Source of the DNA: CAYPJE01 sp964410945
Lineage (GTDB): Bacteria; Fidelibacterota; Marinisomatia; Marinisomatales; TCS56
DNA: 36,256 nt
Reading direction: 5' to 3'
Assembly: GCA_964410945.1 (NCBI GenBank)
Contig: CAYPJE010000032.1
Span: 1 to 36,256 of the forward strand
The position numbers were made by a program, and so were the translations under genes. The notes beneath the pieces are model-generated. The model was not told the origin of the DNA. It searched no databases and saw nothing but the letters and a program-made list of their open reading frames with translations. This document shows positions 24,265 through 31,034 of the stretch, in pieces (the stretch's first letter is position 1; each line of letters opens with the position of its first letter).

Positions 24265-25101
24265 TTACCTTGAAACAAACTCCACGACCTCCCGCCACCA
24301 TGGCCGGTCGGCCCTTACGGGGAACTCATTATGGCTTACGTCTTCAAACAGCCACTGTTTCTTCTCCGCGGTCAGGGAATCGTACAGGCGGTTACCGTGC
24401 TTCACCGGTACCACTTCATCATTTTCAGCCAGCAGGACGGCAATTTTCCCATCATATCCGCGCAGGTTTTTAATATTGTCGTATTTATCCAGGACAAACC
24501 AGCGGGCCGGTAAATACCAATAATGTGTCCGGGCCAAATCCGGCAGGGTATCCCAGGGCAGCAGCAGAATCAATCCGGCAATGGGAACATCGGTTTGTAC
24601 AATGGCGGCTGATACGACCCCGCACCCCAGTGACTCGCCCCACAGGAAAATTGGTCCGCCAAATTTCTCATATGCCAGGCTTATGGTTTCCAGGGCATCG
24701 TTTACCAGCGCAGCTTCATTCGGCCGCCCGGCCCGCCCGCCATAGCCGGGATATTCCGCCAGAACAACGCGCATATTTTGAGCTGTCAATGCATCAGTAT
24801 AAAAACCGCGATGATATGCCGCACCGGCATTGCCGTGGAACACGATGATTGTTCCCCGGGGATCAACCAGGTCTGCCTGATTTACAAATCCTCGAAAATT
24901 CTCATAATCCGGCCAATGCAGTAAACCTTGATAGCCGGCACGCTCCGCTGATATCCGGCCTCCGGACGGCAGATAGAGCATTTTCCGCTGGAAAACAAAA
25001 ACCAGCACACAAAGGGCCACATATCCCAACAGGACCAGATACAGAATTCTCCCAACCATTTGATAAATATTCATTGTCGCTTGTGCGATATTTTCCGGCA
25101 T
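24265..25101 (-). CDS. Membrane-anchored alpha/beta hydrolase
   Basis: 278 residues in the longest frame. The N-terminal membrane helix (about 17-37, ILYLVLLGYVALCVLVFVF) is followed by a Bem46/YfhR-like alpha/beta hydrolase domain. The oxyanion loop is VFHGNAGAAYHR, the nucleophile is Ser157 in GESLG, the acid is Asp228 in AENDEVVP and the histidine is His257 in VSHNE, so a full triad is present. The substrate is unknown. The ATG at 25101 is only 2 bp past the attC core GTTAAAC and lacks a ribosome site, so translation may begin at an internal Met (25074 or 25059). Confidence 0.85.
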   Translation of the reverse strand: MPENIAQATMNIYQMVGRILYLVLLGYVALCVLVFVFQRKMLYLPSGGRISAERAGYQGLLHWPDYENFRGFVNQADLVDPRGTIIVFHGNAGAAYHRGFYTDALTAQNMRVVLAEYPGYGGRAGRPNEAALVNDALETISLAYEKFGGPIFLWGESLGCGVVSAAIVQTDVPIAGLILLLPWDTLPDLARTHYWYLPARWFVLDKYDNIKNLRGYDGKIAVLLAENDEVVPVKHGNRLYDSLTAEKKQWLFEDVSHNEFPVRADRPWWREVVEFVSR

Positions 25102-25103
25102 GC

Positions 25104-25210
25104 GTTTAACGGTCTTGCGTATGAGCCACTGGCCATTTTATTATCATTTACCAACACTCTTCTCGGGGATCCAAACGCCTGATCCAGTCGGCTCCATACG
25201 CATGTTAGGC
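25104..25210 (-). repeat. attC recombination site of the isolated cassette
   Basis: 107 bp bounded on the minus strand by GCCTAAC and GTTAAAC, both matching the RYYYAAC/GTTRRRY consensus. The arms GCGTATGGAGCCGACTGG and CCAGTGGCTCATACGC pair with two unpaired G bases on one side, the extrahelical-base pattern of attC. The TAA of GCCTAAC is the stop codon of the upstream gene. This is the clearest attC in the window. Confidence 0.88.
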
Positions 25211-25582
25211 GGTTAAAATTAAAAGTATTGAAAAACAAGCGCCGACAAAACTAATAAGCATTGGGATAGCGTAACTTAATCTTTCCTTATTAGCAAATGC
25301 CCAGGAAAGACTGTTCATTGATGTATATAAGAGTGCACCTAAAACAATTAATGATAAATTATACGACCAGGATATATTTAAGAATATTCCAACTCCACCA
25401 ATAATTAAACCAATGCCTGTAGAATATTCTGCAATCCAATGTGGCCACATTAGAGAATTACATTCTGAATCTCTGGCTTTAAATAATCCATTACTTATAT
25501 CAATTTTTTCTCCTTTTAGGATATCTGCAGTCCATATGCCAGCAATAGCCAAACCACAACAGATCATAATAATTGAAGCCAT
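25205..25582 (-). CDS. Small four-helix membrane protein carried on a cassette
   Basis: 125 residues with four probable membrane helices: MASIIMICCGLAIAGIWTA, a Gly/Ile-rich helix around GIGLIIGGVGIFLNI, NLSLIVLGALLYTSMNS, and LSYAIPMLISFVGACFSILL. No family was recognised and no polar catalytic motif is visible. A GGAG-type ribosome site (ATGGAGTTAATCT) precedes the ATG. Composition is AT-rich. The stop codon is part of the attC core, so the gene fills the cassette almost completely. Confidence 0.72.
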   Translation of the reverse strand: MASIIMICCGLAIAGIWTADILKGEKIDISNGLFKARDSECNSLMWPHWIAEYSTGIGLIIGGVGIFLNISWSYNLSLIVLGALLYTSMNSLSWAFANKERLSYAIPMLISFVGACFSILLILTA

Positions 25583-25632
25583 AGATTAACTCCATTTTGA
25601 AGTTGTGAAAAGAATTACAAAAACAATTAACC

Positions 25633-25841
25633 GCATAACTACAATTTATGAAGAATTTTATGACGGCTATTATTCATTTCATTCAGGCCACTATTTCTGA
25701 ATGATATTCTTTCTCCGGCTCCAATAGGGCGTTCAATCCAGCGGGGGTGGTTCCCGTTTCCGGCAGCGGCGACTGATTTTAAGGTACTTAAGCCAGCCGA
25801 CGCAAGGGATATAATTGAGAATTAATATAGAAGATTTAATA
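25633..25841 (-). repeat. Cassette-flanking repeat, copy B (possible attI-like site)
   Basis: Homologous to 20001-20289. Shared stretches are 25633-25670 (TAACTAC, then TTATGAAGAATT) and 25734-25841 (CAATCCAGC to GAAGATTTA). It starts at the cassette boundary, as copy A does. A TATAAT-like hexamer is weaker here (ATAAAATT). No integrase gene is adjacent. Confidence 0.6.
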
Positions 25842-25904
25842 TTTAATATTGATAAAGATTCCATTGATAATGTAGTGATCATTCAAGTAGGGCGATCGAA
25901 AAAT

Positions 25905-26125
25905 CAGTTAGGGAAGGGTGCGAATTTGCCGGGGAAGGTTATAAATCATCTGGGGGAAACTCCGCCCCAGGTGGGAAAGGCCATAAATCAGCCGGGGAAG
26001 GTTTTCCCCCCGGTTCAGAAATCAATTATTGATCTGATTTACCCGCTTCCCCAACTGATTTATTCTCCGGACCACATGATTCAGTGCTTCCCCCAGCTTT
26101 TTTACCTGCTTCCCCAGGAAAGAAT
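25905..26125. repeat. Degenerate 21-bp tandem repeats with inverted halves
   Basis: From 25905 on, units like AAATCAGCCGGGGAAGGT repeat with about 21-bp period. From about 26030 the same unit appears in reverse complement (CTTCCCCAACTGATTTA, GCTTCCCCAG), so the two halves can fold into a long hairpin. In one frame the left half reads as heptads N-Q-L/P-G-K-x-x. The region lies between the end of the patatin gene and the cassette repeat. I see no gene in 25842-26138. Confidence 0.65.
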
Positions 26126-26138
26126 CGGTATGCCCGAA

Positions 26139-27170
26139 TCAGTTACCGGAATTGACGATCGGTTTACCGGTATGGGGATCAATGCGGTCCAAGGAAGGTC
26201 CCTGGTATTCGTCCACCAGCATGCTTACGGCCGCTTCGCCATACTGCTCGAACCAGAAATCACCCAGCTTCTTGAGCTTTTTGATATTGCCTTTGCTGAT
26301 GTCATCCATGGCATCATCGGGAGGCTTGGGCAGCCAGGGTTTTGATTTCAATTCCGCGTTCACGCGGATATAATTGCCGTTATCGGTGATAGCCAGGGCC
26401 TGGTAAGCCACCACCCGTTCATCCATCAGCAGATCCAGGAGGCGGCCCTTGGTTATCCACTGTAGTCCGCCCCACTTCTTCGATTCGGGACCATTGATCT
26501 TGCGGGTCAGGTAGCCGGTACCCACCGACAGTACCCGCAGGTCGCCCAGGGATTCATCCGGCCAGACATGCCGGGCCTCGGCGATGGTGCACATGGTGGG
26601 ATTGTTGGCATTGATACCGCCATCGATCAACCAGTAGTCTTCTTCACCATCAGGCATTTCCAGTTCCCGGGTGGGGAAATAGGTGGGGGCGGCGCTGGAG
26701 GCATCGGCGGCCTGCCAGGCGAAAAGATCACGGAATTCATCCCGGGTAGACTTGATTACCACCGGCTGGCGCTTTTCGAGGGCATAGGTCACCACCAGAA
26801 CGTGCTTGCCGTCCGGCACATCGCCGATCCTGGACTCACCAAGGTTTTTCTTCAACTGTTTGGTCTTGCCTTTGGCTTTGTACTTAGGGGCATTCACCCC
26901 GTCGATATCCAGGAAGCCTTCGTATTCGGCAAAGATCTTTTCGGCATTTTCATGGTTATAGAGTTCGTTGATCTGGTCCATGGGCAGGTCGGTGGTGGCC
27001 AGGGCGAGGGCGATGATGCTGCCGGTACTGGTGCCGGCATAGAAATCGACACAATCGCGGATCGAGCGGTTATACCCATTTTGCAGGGCTGTTTCCACGT
27101 GGCTCAGGAATTGGGTAGTGGCGGCGCCACGGATACCTCCGCCATCCAGGGAAAGGATAAGTTTAGACAT
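26139..27170 (-). CDS. Patatin-like phospholipase
   Basis: 343 residues. The patatin motifs are complete: oxyanion loop DGGGIRG (Gly10-Gly15), nucleophile Ser48 in GTSTG and catalytic Asp183 in IDGGINANNP, giving a Ser-Asp dyad. Patatins cleave acyl chains from lipids. Some act as effectors in bacterial defence (CBASS CapV), but no nucleotide cyclase gene lies next to this one. The ATG is preceded by GAGGAG, and only 14 bp separate it from the stop of the membrane coiled-coil gene, so the two are an operon. The patatin may be recruited to the membrane by its neighbour. The long C-terminal part after residue 250 is family-typical. Confidence 0.88.
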   Translation of the reverse strand: MSKLILSLDGGGIRGAATTQFLSHVETALQNGYNRSIRDCVDFYAGTSTGSIIALALATTDLPMDQINELYNHENAEKIFAEYEGFLDIDGVNAPKYKAKGKTKQLKKNLGESRIGDVPDGKHVLVVTYALEKRQPVVIKSTRDEFRDLFAWQAADASSAAPTYFPTRELEMPDGEEDYWLIDGGINANNPTMCTIAEARHVWPDESLGDLRVLSVGTGYLTRKINGPESKKWGGLQWITKGRLLDLLMDERVVAYQALAITDNGNYIRVNAELKSKPWLPKPPDDAMDDISKGNIKKLKKLGDFWFEQYGEAAVSMLVDEYQGPSLDRIDPHTGKPIVNSGN

Positions 27171-27184
27171 GATACTCCTCCGGT

Positions 27185-27685
27185 TTAATCATCAAGTTGT
27201 TGCTGTAGTTGTTGTTGTGTTTGCTGGCGATCAAAAATCTGCTGCTGCTGATTGTAGATCTGCTTTTGCTGGAACGATTGCAGTTGCAGATTATCAATAC
27301 TGGTCAGTTTTTCCTGCACCTGATATTCATAATCGCTGGTGCTGGCGATCTTATCCAGGGTGGATGATATCTTGGCCCTGGTAGCCGGTTGACTGCTTTC
27401 CTGCAAGTCCGCCAGTTCCGCTTTCACAGTATTCAGTTCCGCCAGTTGCTCGTCCAGCAAACGCTTCAGTTCCAGCACTTCCTCATTCTTCTTGTTGATC
27501 GTCGCTTCCTGGGCCTGCAAAGATTCCTGCAGGTTCTCCATGTTGGATTTCTGGATATTCAGGTGTTTCCAGTTCACTGATATATTCTCCGACATGAAGA
27601 AGATCAGCACCAGACCCACGGTCAAGGTAATGATGGCAAAACTGACCGAGTGCCAGAACGTGCGGGGGATCGATTGTACATCCAT
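27185..27685 (-). CDS. Membrane-anchored coiled-coil protein, patatin operon partner
   Basis: 166 residues from the ATG at 27685, which has GAGGAGG 6-7 bases upstream. A single membrane helix (about 11-31, FAIITLTVGLVLIFFM) is followed by a coiled coil (about 35-100, rich in Leu, Glu, Lys and Gln) and a Gln-rich C-terminus ending in QQQLQQQLDD. No catalytic domain is present. It may be a scaffold that anchors the patatin. I do not recognise a family. Confidence 0.7.
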   Translation of the reverse strand: MDVQSIPRTFWHSVSFAIITLTVGLVLIFFMSENISVNWKHLNIQKSNMENLQESLQAQEATINKKNEEVLELKRLLDEQLAELNTVKAELADLQESSQPATRAKISSTLDKIASTSDYEYQVQEKLTSIDNLQLQSFQQKQIYNQQQQIFDRQQTQQQLQQQLDD

Positions 27686-27730
27686 TGAATACCTCCTCAA
27701 TAAAATATTATTAGATAATGAAAATTTCAT

Positions 27731-28492
27731 GGCGTCTTCAATAGATACATCAGCATATATGAAATTTCAACTCACCCACGCTCCCAGATACAAGTAACTA
27801 CCGGAACCGTACCGGTTCCGCCGGTTGGTTGCCCGGACCGATTTTACTGCCGAAATCGGCTTTCCGCAATAGAAAAACCGGCAAGCAAGTAAAACGGAAT
27901 CAGAAGACCGGAATACGGAAGAGGATTATTACAATTTTTAACCATGTAATTGTCATCCTGAAGCCCGGCGAAGGCGGGATGAAGGATCTCTGGCAACTGC
28001 TGGTAAAAACAAACATAAGCTTTGGGACGTAACCGCCAGAATACTGTCATTGCGAACGGAGTGACGCAATCTTCATTGCAGTCGTTGGTTAAATAGACTA
28101 CAGCCAGAGATTCCAATCTATGTTACCCACGATTGGTATACTTCTTCGTCCACAGGACTCATCAGAATGACAGCAAACGGAGAGTGGGAGACTGAAGACC
28201 GGAGACTGGGGACTGGGGACCGGAGACCACCCTCTTTCGTGGTTCAGACATTCCGACTTCATTCAAGAGAATTACGTCGTGACAAGTCCTGTCTGCATAA
28301 ACCAATTAGTTTCTCTACCCCGACAGACAAGAATGTCTGTCGTACGGAGATAAGGCCTCTACCCCACAGAGAATCCTACGGATCAGGCTCATGCTTCGAT
28401 ACGCCTTCGTTTAGACTATGGCGCACAGGCAAGCTCATGCTTCGACAAGCTCAGCATGACATGCACCGTCACTTGTCACTGATTACTAATTA
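27731..28492. repeat. Intergenic repeat island
   Basis: No gene is supported over about 760 bp. Visible elements are the palindrome CGGAACC/GGTTCCG (27802-27820), a TGTCATCCTGAAGCCCGG-type element (27950-27990) with inner CCCG/CGGG stem, a TGTCATTGCGAACGGAGTGA element (28045-28072), a purine-rich GGAGACTGGGGAC tract (28180-28228), the 22-bp hairpin shared with 9643-9664 (28321-28342), and GCTTCGACAAGCTCAGCATGA (28439-28459) with a partial copy near 28391. These are styles of dispersed repeat common in bacterial genomes. Confidence 0.75.
28321..28342. repeat. 22-bp perfect hairpin repeat, copy 2
   Basis: Identical to 9643-9664, with a 9-bp stem and AGAA loop. Confidence 0.85.
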
Positions 28493-31033
28493 CTATTTCG
28501 CCGTAAGCGTCCAGACACCGTCCCAGTTCTTGCCGGGAGAGTTTTTCTTCAAATGCTCACAGCGGCTGATATAGATCGCGGACGGATTGGTATTGCGGCC
28601 GGGGAACATATCTTCCAGGGCTTCCGCCTCTTTGAACAATTTAATGGCCTTATTCCAGTTCTGGTCAAAATACAGGTTTTGCGCCTCGTGAAAGGCTTCC
28701 AGAACCGCTTTATTGTTATCGTCCAGATCACCTTTATTGGATAGCAATTCATAGGTCTTGACCGGTACGGTTTTACCTTTCACCTTAACATAATCCAGGA
28801 ACCGGAATTCATAGTCGTCCTTAACGGCTTCATAGGTCTGCTCGGCCACCTGGATGTAAACACCGTACTGCTTGGCTGAGGCTTCCAGGCGGGCCGCTAA
28901 ATTGACTGTGTCACCCATCATGGTGTAATTCATCCGCATGGTGGAACCCATATTGCCGGTGACCATGTCACCGGTATTCAGTCCGATCCTGTGTTGCATA
29001 TTATAAACCAGCTCGGGCCAGTCGCCTTCACTGCGCCATTTCTCGCGTAATTCATCCAGACGAATGTCCATATCAAGGGCCGTTTTGCAGGTCAGGAATT
29101 CATGGTTTTCCACCGGGACAGGTGCGCCAAAGAAGGCCACGATAGCATCCCCGATGTATTTATCCAGGGTGCCCTTGTGATCCAGAAGTACTTCGGTCAT
29201 GGCGGTAAGGTACTCGTTCATCATACTGACCATCCGTTCCGGATCGAGGACTTCGGAGAAACCGGAGAAACTCTGGATATCTGAGAAAAAGGCGGTGTGA
29301 TAACCAGCCTCGCCACCGAGCTTGGGTTCCTGTTTCTTTTCATACATCTGGTCAATGAGCTCGGGTGCTATGTAGGTTCCGAAAGTACTCTTCAGGAATT
29401 TCTTGTCCTTCTGTTCATTGAGGAATTTGTAGATCACATTGCTGGTATAGGTCAGCAGGATTCCGGCGATGGGCATGGCAATCGGCACCAGCAGGCTTTC
29501 CCCGATCCCCGGCAAAGACATACCAAACCATTCCGGGTGGTTGGATACAAATTTGGTAGGCAGGATCGTGCTGAGAGACATTTTAAGGAACCACCAGATA
29601 TCACCGGTAAACAGGCCGCAGGAAACTGCAAAGTGAATCACCGCTTCGATCAATACCAGAATACCGGCGATTACCGGGTTCAGAAAGGCAATGATCAGGA
29701 AGGCGATCAGGCAGGTGAAAGCCAGCAGCAGGATATGGCTGGCGGGAATTCCCATTCCCATGATATCGACAAACCGGTCGCCCAACACGTTCAGGTAGTT
29801 CTGGTGGAGAATGGTCTGAATGGCATTGGCATGGGTTTCGACCCCCGGCATCAACTGGGGTACGCCCAGATAATTATAGAATGGCGTCGATTTCACATCA
29901 TGAATCACCTCTACCGACACACCTATCAGCACAATTTTATTATAGAATGGTGACTGGGTTATATCGAAATCACCACCCAGACCCATCACTTCCATCATTT
30001 CCTCCCGTTCGGCCGAATCTTCAATTGCCTCGATCCATTCCGGCACTTTGCCGGGGAGGAACTGGTCCATCCAGTCGATATCTTCCATGGGATCGCGGAG
30101 GGTTATTTCCTCGGTGTCGATAATATAAGCCAGGGAATAATGGGGGAATGTGCCCCACTTGGGGACGTTACTCTCCCTCAACTTATAACCTGAAGCCGGT
30201 CCGTAATAATTGGATAGAAATGTATTACTTCTTTTCAGAACCTTAATATCATATGGCCCATAGTGCCACATATTATTATCAGGATCGTGGTCCGGAATCT
30301 CATCATCAGCGATTCCGGTAAAGGCCTTTACCGTCTTCAAGCCCAGCGTCAGGTAAGCCTTGTTCGGTTCGTGATCCAGGTAGCCGGCGATTGAGTAACG
30401 GCGGGAGAAACCATCCTCATCCAGATAATCATTGATCAAACCAGTCTCGGGATTTTTACTCAATAACGCATCGATGGGATAGGCGATATACTGGGGTGGC
30501 TGGCGGGAAGGTTCGGTCACCATTTTAACATTGATCACCACCTCGGTACCGTTGTCCATGGCAAAAGCGATCGCATCACCGAATTCCTCATCACCATGGC
30601 GCGGCAAACGCTTGATGATCTCCTCATCACCGGATTCATGGGCAAAATCATGAAGGTACTCGGATTTGGCTTCCGGTGAATCGAACTGGACGTCAAAAGC
30701 GATAACCTTGGCACCGGCATTAGACAGGTTACGTACAATATTAGCCCAGATCGTACCACGGGGATAAGGCCATTCCTCCGGCATCAGGCGCCAGGCTTCG
30801 TCATCGATATCAACCAGGACTATATCCGTGCCAATTTCATTATAGATCGAATCCCGGGCAGCCCAGCCGGTCAACGGTCCACGGACGGAATTAAAGCGGT
30901 AGTCATATAATTTGAGCTCCAAGGTGTCGAAGACACCGATCCAATGCAGGAAGATGACCAGCAGGATTGTTCCAATGGTGATAAGAATACCGGCCAGATT
31001 CTGGCGCAATAATTTTACTGTTTTTTCAAGCAT
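28493..31033 (-). CDS. CHASE2-domain adenylate cyclase
   Basis: 846 residues. Membrane helix 1 (about 13-33) precedes an extracytoplasmic CHASE2 sensor (about 40-415; DIVLVDIDDEAW, WPYPRGTIW). About three further membrane helices (about 425-535) follow. The class III cyclase catalytic domain (about 575-765) has metal ligands Asp585 (FFSDIQSF) and Asp629 (YIGDAIVAFF), purine-selecting Lys625 and Asp708 (MMGDTVNLAARLE), and transition-state Asn711 and Arg715, so an active adenylate (not guanylate) cyclase is predicted. A TPR-like helical tail runs to about 830. It starts 1 bp after the stop of the outer-membrane gene and is the last gene of the operon. Confidence 0.92.
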   Translation of the reverse strand: MLEKTVKLLRQNLAGILITIGTILLVIFLHWIGVFDTLELKLYDYRFNSVRGPLTGWAARDSIYNEIGTDIVLVDIDDEAWRLMPEEWPYPRGTIWANIVRNLSNAGAKVIAFDVQFDSPEAKSEYLHDFAHESGDEEIIKRLPRHGDEEFGDAIAFAMDNGTEVVINVKMVTEPSRQPPQYIAYPIDALLSKNPETGLINDYLDEDGFSRRYSIAGYLDHEPNKAYLTLGLKTVKAFTGIADDEIPDHDPDNNMWHYGPYDIKVLKRSNTFLSNYYGPASGYKLRESNVPKWGTFPHYSLAYIIDTEEITLRDPMEDIDWMDQFLPGKVPEWIEAIEDSAEREEMMEVMGLGGDFDITQSPFYNKIVLIGVSVEVIHDVKSTPFYNYLGVPQLMPGVETHANAIQTILHQNYLNVLGDRFVDIMGMGIPASHILLLAFTCLIAFLIIAFLNPVIAGILVLIEAVIHFAVSCGLFTGDIWWFLKMSLSTILPTKFVSNHPEWFGMSLPGIGESLLVPIAMPIAGILLTYTSNVIYKFLNEQKDKKFLKSTFGTYIAPELIDQMYEKKQEPKLGGEAGYHTAFFSDIQSFSGFSEVLDPERMVSMMNEYLTAMTEVLLDHKGTLDKYIGDAIVAFFGAPVPVENHEFLTCKTALDMDIRLDELREKWRSEGDWPELVYNMQHRIGLNTGDMVTGNMGSTMRMNYTMMGDTVNLAARLEASAKQYGVYIQVAEQTYEAVKDDYEFRFLDYVKVKGKTVPVKTYELLSNKGDLDDNNKAVLEAFHEAQNLYFDQNWNKAIKLFKEAEALEDMFPGRNTNPSAIYISRCEHLKKNSPGKNWDGVWTLTAK

Positions 31034-31034
31034 A

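Larger units (their letters stand above)
25104..25639 (-). mobile_element. Isolated integron-type gene cassette
   Basis: One gene (25205-25582) lies between GTTATGC at the right (25633-25639) and its attC at the left. The boundary complement GCATAAC differs from the R'' core GCCTAAC by one base. The right edge abuts repeat copy B, just as the larger array abuts copy A. Confidence 0.72.

Noticed and set aside
25815..26345. Plus-strand frame with heptad-like repeats
   Set aside because: It starts in repeat copy B, runs through the inverted repeats and then antisense into the patatin gene, so coding is not supported.
26139..27170. CBASS system with CapV-type patatin
   Set aside because: No CD-NTase cyclase or accessory genes lie beside it. 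The only operon partner is the coiled-coil membrane protein.
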